6,732 nucleotides of DNA, taken from Candidatus Staskawiczbacteria bacterium RIFOXYD1_FULL_32_13. GTDB taxonomy: Bacteria; Patescibacteriota; Minisyncoccia; Minisyncoccales; Staskawiczbacteraceae. Below the pieces are notes generated by a model. That model worked only from the letters and a program-made list of their open reading frames with translations, did no database searches and was not told the origin of the DNA. Position numbers and translations under genes: made by a program. The DNA lies in assembly GCA_001820485.1 (NCBI GenBank), contig MHPU01000011.1, forward strand, positions 14,319 to 21,050, given 5' to 3'. Below, in pieces: positions 1-4,373 of this stretch; the first letter of the stretch is position 1, and every line of letters starts with the position of its first letter.

Positions 1-24
1 AAAATTTTGCTACGCAAACCATGC

Positions 25-61
25 AATTTTGTCGGTGAGGCAAGCCAAAATTATTTTTTTT
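25..61 (+). terminator. Possible intrinsic terminator of a gene left of the window
   Basis: AATTTTG (25-31) is the exact reverse complement of CAAAATT (46-52), with a 14-base loop. It is followed by A and eight T (54-61). The T run lies on the plus-strand side, so it would stop plus-strand transcription arriving from the left and converging on pth. The stem has only one G-C pair and a large loop, so it is weak. It might instead be a degenerate copy of the palindromic repeats seen around rpsU. Confidence 0.35.
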
Positions 62-65
62 CGCT

Positions 66-650
66 TCAAGCATTATAGATGTTCATGGTCTTCTCAAGAC
101 TATTTTCCAAAAAATAGCTCAAAGCCTCTGCGGTTTTTTTTATTGCTTCGTCAACTAGCATTTTTTCATCTTTTGAAAAATTTTTAAGCACCACATTTTT
201 TGCTTTGTTAGTCCTACAGTCCGAACCGTAGGATTGATTGGATTTTATACCAATTCTAAATCTGATAAAATCAGAAGAGTCAATTTCTTTGATAATTGAC
301 TCTACGCCTTTGTGTCCTGCAGAACCTCTATCTTTAACAATTTTAATTTTGCTTATTGGCAAATCTATATCATCATGCACTACTATTAAGCTTGAAGCTT
401 GAAGCTTGAAGCTTGAAAATAATTTGCTAACTGATTTACCAGAGTTATTCATAAATGTTTGTGGTTTAACAAGAATTATTTTTTTAGTATTTATTTCACT
501 TTCTGAAATTTCAGCGTCAAATTTTTTTTGTAATTTAAAATCTTCAAAATTATTTATTTTTGCAAATTCATCAATAGCTAAAAATCCCACATTGTGGCGA
601 GTGTTTTTAAATTTATCTCCTGGATTGCCCAAGCCCACTATTATTATCAT
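66..650 (-). CDS. pth: Peptidyl-tRNA hydrolase (Pth)
   Basis: Cytoplasmic enzyme that cleaves the ester bond of peptidyl-tRNAs dropped by ribosomes, recycling tRNA. The 194 residues match the usual bacterial Pth length. Family motifs lie in order: GLGNPG (6-11), TRHNVGF (17-23) with catalytic His19, KPQTFMNNSG (62-71) with Asn68, HDDIDLP (92-98) with Asp93, and RFRIGI (130-135). The start at 650 places GLGNPG next to the N terminus, as in the family. No SD precedes it; a TATACT box lies six bases upstream, suggesting a leaderless message. Two oddities are visible. The substrate-binding Asn of the GHNG motif (Asn114 in E. coli) is Lys114 here. Residues 79-88 are encoded by a four-fold AAGCTTG repeat. 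It is transcribed divergently from the GC-rich unit at 668-1307. The identification is secure. Confidence 0.97.
   Translation of the reverse strand: MIIIVGLGNPGDKFKNTRHNVGFLAIDEFAKINNFEDFKLQKKFDAEISESEINTKKIILVKPQTFMNNSGKSVSKLFSSFKLQASSLIVVHDDIDLPISKIKIVKDRGSAGHKGVESIIKEIDSSDFIRFRIGIKSNQSYGSDCRTNKAKNVVLKNFSKDEKMLVDEAIKKTAEALSYFLENSLEKTMNIYNA
388..417. repeat. Four perfect tandem AAGCTTG heptamers inside pth
   Basis: AAGCTTG occurs four times without mismatch (388, 395, 402, 409), followed by AA. On the coding strand it gives residues 79-88 of Pth (SSFKLQASSL), so successive seven-base units are read in successive frames. The segment lies where other Pth proteins have a variable stretch before VVHDD, and overall length is normal, so the repeat appears to replace native sequence without disrupting the fold. 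Gain or loss of one unit would shift the frame; a change of three units would keep it. Confidence 0.95.
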
Positions 651-656
651 ATTTTT

Positions 657-662
657 AGTATA
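657..662 (-). promoter_or_regulatory. Possible -10 box of pth, implying a leaderless transcript
   Basis: On the minus strand TATACT (5 of 6 with TATAAT) ends six bases before the pth ATG, so transcription would begin at or next to the start codon. No good -35 box is visible at 16-18 bases, and no SD exists. The call rests only on the -10 match and its position. Confidence 0.3.
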
Positions 663-667
663 ACTTA

Positions 668-696
668 TTGACTTTAAAATTAAAAGGGGTTACAAT
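668..696 (+). promoter_or_regulatory. Sigma70-type promoter of the GC-rich two-gene unit
   Basis: TTGACT (668-673) and TACAAT (691-696) each match the consensus at 5 of 6 positions and are separated by exactly 17 bases. The predicted transcript start is near 703, about 95 bases before the first small ORF. The promoter overlaps the upstream region of the divergent pth gene, so the two could compete for polymerase. Confidence 0.6.
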
Positions 697-717
697 TTTA
701 ATTAGTGTTTAATTGTA

Positions 718-744
718 TTTCCAGAGCAAGAATGCTCTCGGAAA
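718..744 (+). promoter_or_regulatory. Leader hairpin in front of the first small ORF
   Basis: AGAGCA (723-728) pairs with TGCTCT (733-738) around an AGAA loop. TTTCC (718-722) then pairs with GGAAA (740-744), leaving C739 bulged: 11 base pairs in all. It begins about 15 bases after the predicted transcript start. No T run follows, so it is not an obvious terminator. A role in mRNA stability or control is inference. Its 3' arm is the exact complement of an arm of the intercistronic hairpin at 1010. Confidence 0.45.
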
Positions 745-788
745 TTGTTCTTTCATATCAAGGAAGATGTTCATCGCCAAAAATCAGA

Positions 789-795
789 AAGGAAG
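789..795 (+). promoter_or_regulatory. Shine-Dalgarno site that sets the start at 799
   Basis: AAGGAAG lies a few bases before ATG 799. It favours this start over the in-frame ATG at 745, which has no SD and directly abuts the leader hairpin. Confidence 0.5.
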
Positions 796-798
796 ATT

Positions 799-987
799 AT
801 GGCGAAAGTTTTTTATCTCCCTCAGACATCTCCGAGGGCACGAGCAAGACAGCTGTGGAATCAGTTCCAGTCAAACGGAGCTACGGACATGAGGAAATCG
901 GCTGTGTCGATTGCTGTCATACTCAAGGATGAGTATAGACATAAGATAACGCCAAGGATGGTTGTGGCCTTTTTAACAGGCCCGTAG
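799..987 (+). CDS. Unrecognised small basic protein, first gene of the GC-rich unit
   Basis: A 62-residue ORF whose product I do not recognise. It is strongly basic (10 Lys/Arg against 3 Asp/Glu by hand count), with an Arg-rich start (RARAR at 13-17) followed by LWNQF. A hydrophobic, probably helical stretch (34-42) leads to a basic segment and a C-terminal hydrophobic run ending FLTGP. There is no signal peptide or obvious membrane span. A small nucleic-acid-binding or helix-turn-helix-like protein is conceivable, but no diagnostic motif shows it. The start was chosen because AAGGAAG precedes it; an in-frame ATG at 745 would give 80 residues. GC is about 48% (91 of 189 by hand count), far above the neighbours. 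It shares a promoter and terminator with the ORF at 1081. The region might instead encode a structured RNA, but the SD sites before both ORFs favour coding. Confidence 0.5.
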   Translation: MAKVFYLPQTSPRARARQLWNQFQSNGATDMRKSAVSIAVILKDEYRHKITPRMVVAFLTGP

Positions 988-1009
988 AATGGAGTCACAA
1001 AGAGCGGGG

Positions 1010-1041
1010 CCGAGAGCAGAGTAGAGGCACTTGCGTCTCGG
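1010..1041 (+). promoter_or_regulatory. Intercistronic hairpin between the two small ORFs
   Basis: CCGAGAGCA (1010-1018) pairs with TGC (1032-1034) and TCTCGG (1036-1041), leaving G1035 bulged: nine base pairs closing a 13-base loop. It lies in the 93-base gap between the ORFs, about 40 bases before the second start codon. The nearest T run (1056-1060) is too far away for a standard terminator. It may shape the relative expression or stability of the two genes; that is inference. Confidence 0.4.
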
Positions 1042-1066
1042 TTAGTCTCATTTGGTTTTTAGTAAC

Positions 1067-1073
1067 GGAAGGA
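1067..1073 (+). promoter_or_regulatory. Shine-Dalgarno site of the second small ORF
   Basis: GGAAGGA ends seven bases before ATG 1081. Together with the SD before 799 it argues that this region is translated. Confidence 0.55.
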
Positions 1074-1080
1074 ATCTGGT

Positions 1081-1248
1081 ATGGCACTGGACGCACGAAT
1101 CCAGACTGTGTTTCTTGGTCTGAACCCTTCATGGGATGAAGAGAGGAGGATTGAAGAAACCGCCCGATTGGTTGCTGAAGAAACTCAGAACCATTCGGTT
1201 GATGCTGACGAGGTTCGTCGGGTTCTTAAGAGAAACGGAATTCTCTGA
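1081..1248 (+). CDS. Unrecognised small acidic helical protein, second gene of the GC-rich unit
   Basis: A 55-residue ORF ending in TGA, product not recognised. It is net acidic (11 Asp/Glu against 8 Lys/Arg by hand count), in contrast to the basic first protein. The N terminus (IQTVFLGLNPSW, 7-18) is fairly hydrophobic. Residues 19-36 look like an amphipathic helix rich in Glu and Arg, and a second short helix (41-51) leads to the end NGIL. No signal peptide or catalytic motif is seen. GC is about 49% (82 of 168 by hand count), with CGA, CGG and CGT arginine codons that are rare in the surrounding genes. A strong terminator begins 20 bases after the stop. A basic plus acidic pair could form a complex, for example a toxin-antitoxin pair, but nothing in the sequence proves it. 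Confidence 0.5.
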   Translation: MALDARIQTVFLGLNPSWDEERRIEETARLVAEETQNHSVDADEVRRVLKRNGIL

Positions 1249-1268
1249 GATAACAACGTCGTTTGGCA

Positions 1269-1307
1269 AAAGCCACACACCACTTGCGGTTGTGGCTTTC
1301 TTTTTTT
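1269..1307 (+). terminator. Strong intrinsic terminator of the GC-rich unit
   Basis: AAAGCCACA (1269-1277) is the exact reverse complement of TGTGGCTTT (1291-1299). ACC (1279-1281) with GGT (1288-1290) extends the stem to 12 pairs with one bulged C, closing a six-base loop. C and seven T (1301-1307) follow. This is a textbook Rho-independent terminator; it ends the small-ORF transcript and insulates lepB. Confidence 0.9.
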
Positions 1308-1321
1308 GCATAAAATGGGGC

Positions 1322-1351
1322 TTGCATTTGACAAAAAAGTGTGCTAATAAT
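1322..1351 (+). promoter_or_regulatory. Likely lepB promoter, exact hexamers ambiguous
   Basis: A perfect TTGACA lies at 1328-1333, but a 17-base spacer would put the -10 at TAGATT (1351-1356), with transcription starting inside lepB. Alternatively TTGCAT (1322-1327), an 18-base spacer and AATAAT (1346-1351, 5 of 6) place the start at the lepB ATG, giving a leaderless message. That a promoter is present is likely, because a terminator lies just upstream. Confidence 0.45.
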
Positions 1352-1356
1352 AGATT

Positions 1357-1965
1357 ATGGCAGAAGAAAATTTAAACAATTCAAGTGAAAATAAGCAGGA
1401 TAAAAAAAGCTTTTGGCAAGGTTTTTTGAGTTCTGCTTGGGAAATTGTAAAAATTGTAGTTATTGCCTCGGTTATTGTTTTACCAATAAGGTATTTTTTG
1501 TTTCAACCATTTATTGTAAAGGGAGAGTCTATGATGCCAAATTATCAAGATGGAAATTATTTAATTATAGATGAAATATCTTATAGATTTATTGAGCCTA
1601 AGAGAGGCGATGTAATTGTGTTTAAAACAGAATTTATTGCAGGGTATAAAAATGATAGATTTATAAAAAGAATAATGGCGCTTCCTGGAGAAACAATTGA
1701 AATTAAAAATAATAAAGTAACAATTACTAAAGGAGAAGAGGTTTTAAATATTAATGAAAATAAATATTTGCCTGGCGTAGAAACTATTGGAGATATTAAA
1801 AAAACTCTTGGCAATGATGAATATTTTGTAATGGGAGATAATAGAGAGCACTCTTTTGATTCAAGGATTTGGGGATCTTTGCCTAAAAAAGATATAGTTG
1901 GAAAGGTTTTTTTAAGATTACTTCCAATAGATAAATTGGAACTAGCAACAACTCCTATATATTAA
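1357..1965 (+). CDS. lepB: Signal peptidase I (LepB)
   Basis: Membrane-anchored Ser/Lys protease that removes signal peptides from exported proteins on the outer face of the cytoplasmic membrane. The protein has 202 residues. A polar N terminus (1-18) is followed by one membrane anchor (about 28-49), then the S26 family boxes: KGESMMPN (55-62) with catalytic Ser58; RGDVIVF (83-89); DRFIKRIMALPGE (100-112) with catalytic Lys104; and GDNREHSFDSR (160-170), followed by IWG. All key residues are present and length is normal for a single-anchor enzyme. The ATG has no SD, only an AT-rich stretch with a -10-like AATAAT five bases upstream. The gene follows the terminator of the GC-rich unit and is 24 bases ahead of hisS, so the two are probably co-transcribed. 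Confidence 0.96.
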   Translation: MAEENLNNSSENKQDKKSFWQGFLSSAWEIVKIVVIASVIVLPIRYFLFQPFIVKGESMMPNYQDGNYLIIDEISYRFIEPKRGDVIVFKTEFIAGYKNDRFIKRIMALPGETIEIKNNKVTITKGEEVLNINENKYLPGVETIGDIKKTLGNDEYFVMGDNREHSFDSRIWGSLPKKDIVGKVFLRLLPIDKLELATTPIY

Positions 1966-1989
1966 TAATATGTTGTTGATAAAAAAATT

Positions 1990-3273
1990 ATGAATAAATT
2001 TAAACTTCAAACATTGTCAGGCATGCACGATATTTTGCCAGATGATCAAAAATATTATCAAAGAGTTCAAAAAGCAATTGATTCAGTTGTTAAATATTAT
2101 GGATTTGAAAAAATAGAAACTCCAATTTTAGAAATGGCAGAAGTGTTTTATAAAGGAACAGGAGTTACTACTGATGTAGTGGGAAAGGAAATGTATTCAT
2201 TTAAAACAAAAGGTGGAGATATTGTTGCTTTAAGGCCAGAGTTTACACCAAGTATTGCAAGGTCTTATATTGAAAATGGAATGCATAATTTGCCTCAACC
2301 CGTAAAGCTTTATGCTGTAGGACCATGTTTTAGATATGAAAGACCACAGGCTGGTAGATATAGGCAATTTGAGCAACTCGATTTGGAAGTTTTAGGAGAT
2401 AGCAATCCATCAATAGATGGTCAAATAATTCAAATGAGTTATGATATTTTAAAGGACTTGGGCTTTAAAAATGCTAGTATTCAGGTAAATAGTATTGGGG
2501 ATTCAGAGTGTAGGCCATATTTTAAAAAAATATTAACAAGTTATTTAAAATCAAAAAAATCTTCTCTTTGTTCTGATTGTCAAAGAAGATTAAAAGAAAA
2601 TCCTTTAAGAGTGTTAGATTGTAAAGAAGAAAAATGCCAGGTAGTAAAAGCTGGTGCTCCACAAATTGTGGATCACTTGTGTGAAGCTTGTCATGCACAT
2701 TTTAAACAAGTTTTAGAGTTTTTAGATGAATTGGAATTACCATATGAACTAAATCCTTATTTGGTAAGAGGGTTAGATTATTATACTAAAACTGTTTTTG
2801 AGATTATTGATAAAGATGAAAATGGGATTTCGCTCGGATCTTTATTTGGTGGAGGTAGATATGATGGATTGGTAAAAATTTTAGGAGGAAGAGACACTCC
2901 TGCTTGTGGAGTTGCTTGTGGAATAGATAGAATTGTAAGCATAATAAGATCAAAAGATGTTAAAACAGCTAAAGTTGAAGAGCCAGAAATATTTATGGCT
3001 CAATTAGGGCAAATGGCTAAGAGAAAATCGCTTAAGCTTTTTGAAGAATTTAGAAAAGCAAAAATTCCAATGGCTGAATCTTTTTCAAAAGATTCACTCA
3101 GAGCTCAATTAAGGTCAGCAAATAAAATGGGAGCTAAATGGGTTTTGATTTTTGGACAAAAAGAAGCTTTAGAAAATTTTGTGACAGTAAGAGATATGAA
3201 AACTGGCACTCAACAAGAAATTGCCTTAGACAAGGTCGTAGAAGAAATGAAGAAAAAACTTGCAAAAAAATAA
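1990..3273 (+). CDS. hisS: Histidyl-tRNA synthetase (HisRS)
   Basis: Class II aminoacyl-tRNA synthetase that activates histidine with ATP and charges tRNA-His in the cytoplasm. The 427 residues match a full-length bacterial HisRS. Motifs in order: the N-terminal GMHDILP (11-17); LRPEFTPSIAR (81-91); motif 2, FRYERPQAGRYRQF (114-127); the histidine-binding RGLDYYT (260-266); and FGGGRYDGL (286-294). An anticodon-binding domain fills roughly residues 330-420. The insertion domain holds a cysteine set at C194, C197, C211, C216, C231 and C234 that could bind a metal; similar cysteines occur in other bacterial HisRS. No SD precedes the start, which was chosen because the conserved N-terminal motif begins right after it. 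It lies 24 bases downstream of lepB and has no clear terminator of its own. Confidence 0.97.
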   Translation: MNKFKLQTLSGMHDILPDDQKYYQRVQKAIDSVVKYYGFEKIETPILEMAEVFYKGTGVTTDVVGKEMYSFKTKGGDIVALRPEFTPSIARSYIENGMHNLPQPVKLYAVGPCFRYERPQAGRYRQFEQLDLEVLGDSNPSIDGQIIQMSYDILKDLGFKNASIQVNSIGDSECRPYFKKILTSYLKSKKSSLCSDCQRRLKENPLRVLDCKEEKCQVVKAGAPQIVDHLCEACHAHFKQVLEFLDELELPYELNPYLVRGLDYYTKTVFEIIDKDENGISLGSLFGGGRYDGLVKILGGRDTPACGVACGIDRIVSIIRSKDVKTAKVEEPEIFMAQLGQMAKRKSLKLFEEFRKAKIPMAESFSKDSLRAQLRSANKMGAKWVLIFGQKEALENFVTVRDMKTGTQQEIALDKVVEEMKKKLAKK

Positions 3274-3324
3274 ATTTTAATAAAAAATAAATTTATCAAA
3301 CTTTAAGCTCAAAAAATAATTTTC

Positions 3325-3447
3325 AATCTAAAATAAATTCGCTCGGCAACAAACTTTTTTCCGAGGTACGCTCTGCGGAGCTCACTTGCCAGCTGTGGCT
3401 GTCAACTCTACAAAAAGTTTATTGCCTTCACTTCTTTATTTTAGATT
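3325..3447. repeat. Palindromic structured repeat, copy A, between hisS and rpsU
   Basis: Two nested inverted repeats enclose a GC-rich core. The outer arms AATCTAAAATAAA (3325-3337) and its exact reverse complement (3435-3447) span 13 bases. The inner arms (3345-3359 and 3412-3426) pair at 14 of 15 positions, GGCAAyAAACTTTTT. The core holds two small hairpins. In the first, GAG 3363-3365 pairs with CTC 3371-3373, closed by CC/GG (3361-3378). In the second, TTG and CAGC pair with GCTG and CAA (3386-3405, one mismatch). Copy B lies at 3693-3781 with the same layout. The 3' arm ends nine bases before rpsU, so the repeat occupies its leader. It may be a non-autonomous mobile or REP-like element, or a structured leader; no transposase is in the window. 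Confidence 0.75.
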
Positions 3448-3455
3448 TTATAAAA

Positions 3456-3674
3456 ATGGTATTAGAAGTAAAGAAAAAAGAAAAAGAATCAGCACAAAGT
3501 TTGGTTCATAGATTTACAAAGACTGTAAGACAATCTGGTCTTTTACTTGAGGCTAGAAAAAAACAGTTTAGAAAAAGAACTAAAAGTGCTTTGTCAAAAA
3601 AGAACTCTGCTTTAAGAAGAGTTGAGAATAAAGAGAAGAAAAGGTTAGAAGACAAAATGTCAAAACCAAAATAG
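3456..3674 (+). CDS. rpsU: Small ribosomal subunit protein bS21
   Basis: A 72-residue, very basic protein of the 30S platform near the anti-SD end of 16S rRNA, with a role in translation initiation. The N-terminal beta-like segment MVLEVKKKEKES, then the helix with VHRFTKTVRQSGLLLEARKK (17-36), align with the classic bS21 pattern (ESxxxALRRFKRxxExxGxLxExRRR). The C-terminal half is a lysine/arginine-rich helix, longer than in short bS21 forms. The ATG has no SD and sits directly after repeat copy A. Stop is TAG. The neighbour yqeY follows 118 bases later across repeat copy B; rpsU next to yqeY is a widespread bacterial pairing, which supports both calls. Confidence 0.93.
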   Translation: MVLEVKKKEKESAQSLVHRFTKTVRQSGLLLEARKKQFRKRTKSALSKKNSALRRVENKEKKRLEDKMSKPK

Positions 3675-3692
3675 TTTTAACTGTTTTCGCTT

Positions 3693-3781
3693 GGCAAATA
3701 ACTTTTTTTTCCGTGGCTGAGCCACTGCGGTGTGCTCCAGCTTGCCCTGTTGGGCAACCTACAAAAAAAGTTCATTTTGCC
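3693..3781. repeat. Palindromic structured repeat, copy B, between rpsU and yqeY
   Basis: The arms GGCAAATAACTTTTTTT (3693-3709) and their near reverse complement (3763-3781) pair apart from two single-base bulges. The core has the same plan as copy A. In hairpin one, GTGGC 3713-3717 pairs with GCCAC 3721-3725, closed by CC/GG with the same unpaired TGC (3711-3730). In hairpin two, TTGCCC 3742-3747 pairs with GGGCAA 3752-3757. Sequence shared with copy A includes TTCGCTyGGCAA at the left edge, CTGCGG and CTTGCC in the core, and CTACAAAAA before the right arm. The right arm ends 11 bases before yqeY. The 13-base outer arms of copy A are absent here. Confidence 0.75.
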
Positions 3782-3792
3782 TCGCTAAAAAT

Positions 3793-4314
3793 ATGCTTAA
3801 AGAAAATATACAATCAGATATGAAAAATGCCATGAAATCTAGTCATACTTTTGAGCTTGGAGTTTTAAGAATGGTTCTGGCTTCTTTTCAGGCAAAAGAA
3901 AAGGAAAAAAGATATAAAATGTCCAAAGATCCTGTAATAAGTTTAGCTCAAGATGGCCAAGAAATAACAGAGCAAGAACTTATAAAAGCTTCAGAATTAT
4001 CAGAGGCTGAAGCTATAGATGTTTTAAGCTCTGAGGTTAAAAAAAGAAAAGATGCTATTTTGCTTTATGAAAAAGGGGGAAGGCCGGAATTAGCTGAAAA
4101 TGAAAAAAAAGAAATTGAAGTTTTGCAAAAATATTTGCCAGCTCAATTATCTCAAGATGAAATTAAAAAACTTGTAGTAGAATCTATTGCCAGTACAGGT
4201 GCTAAAGAAATAAAAGATATGGGCAAAATAATGGCCAATTTAAATCCTAAAATTAAAGGCAAAGCTGATGGCGGACAGGTGAGCAAAATCGTCAAAGAAT
4301 TACTGGCAAAATAA
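3793..4314 (+). CDS. yqeY: GatB/YqeY domain-containing protein
   Basis: A 173-residue soluble protein of the YqeY family, related to the C-terminal tRNA-binding region of GatB, the amidotransferase subunit; its own cellular role is poorly defined. Family features: an N-terminal helix with SDMKNAMKS (8-16); VLRMVLASF (24-32); SSEVKKRKDAI (79-89); EKGGRPELAENEKKEIEVLQKYLPAQLS (92-119); and DMGKIMANLNPKIKGKADG (142-160) near the C terminus. A stretch of about 30 residues (around 43-72) between the first two conserved blocks makes it longer than the typical 150-residue protein. The start at 3793 fits the family; an in-frame ATG at 3730 would translate repeat copy B and is rejected. No SD is visible. 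It is probably co-transcribed with rpsU and ends at the symmetrical terminator at 4325. Confidence 0.93.
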   Translation: MLKENIQSDMKNAMKSSHTFELGVLRMVLASFQAKEKEKRYKMSKDPVISLAQDGQEITEQELIKASELSEAEAIDVLSSEVKKRKDAILLYEKGGRPELAENEKKEIEVLQKYLPAQLSQDEIKKLVVESIASTGAKEIKDMGKIMANLNPKIKGKADGGQVSKIVKELLAK

Positions 4315-4324
4315 ATTATTATAA

Positions 4325-4360
4325 AATAAAAAAACTGAGCAGAAGCTCAGTTTTTTTATT
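4325..4360. terminator. Bidirectional intrinsic terminator between yqeY and pnp
   Basis: AAAAAAACTGAGC (4328-4340) and its perfect reverse complement (4345-4357) enclose an AGAA loop; three further A-T pairs extend the stem to 4325-4360. The A run on one side and the T run on the other make it functional for both converging genes. Confidence 0.93.
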
Positions 4361-4373
4361 ACTTTGATATTAA

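Noticed and set aside
406..663. 85-codon plus-strand ORF opposite pth, and the 77-codon minus-strand ORF at 1581-1814 opposite lepB
   Set aside because: Both are shadows of conserved genes with no independent signals.
745..798. In-frame ATG at 745 as the start of the first small ORF (80 residues)
   Set aside because: It has no SD and abuts the leader hairpin, whereas ATG 799 has AAGGAAG at good distance.
705..932. 75-codon plus-strand ORF
   Set aside because: It overlaps the SD-led ORF at 799 in another frame, has no SD and runs through the leader hairpin.
799..1248. Firm call of a toxin-antitoxin pair
   Set aside because: The opposite charges and small sizes fit, but no family motif or overlap of the genes supports it.
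703..1300. GC-rich stretch as RNase P RNA, tmRNA or SRP RNA
   Set aside because: I looked for the conserved core motifs of these RNAs and saw none. An unknown RNA is not excluded.
1129..1311. 60-codon minus-strand ORF
   Set aside because: It lies antisense to the terminator and second small ORF, and has no SD or promoter of its own.
1136..1375. 79-codon plus-strand ORF
   Set aside because: It overlaps the ORF at 1081, reads through the strong terminator and ends inside lepB, so it is a chance frame.
3270..3296. ATAAATTT/AAATTTAT inverted repeat after hisS as a terminator
   Set aside because: The stem has no G-C pairs and no T run follows it.
3730..3792. Earlier in-frame ATG of yqeY at 3730
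   Set aside because: It would translate repeat copy B; the family N terminus starts at 3793.
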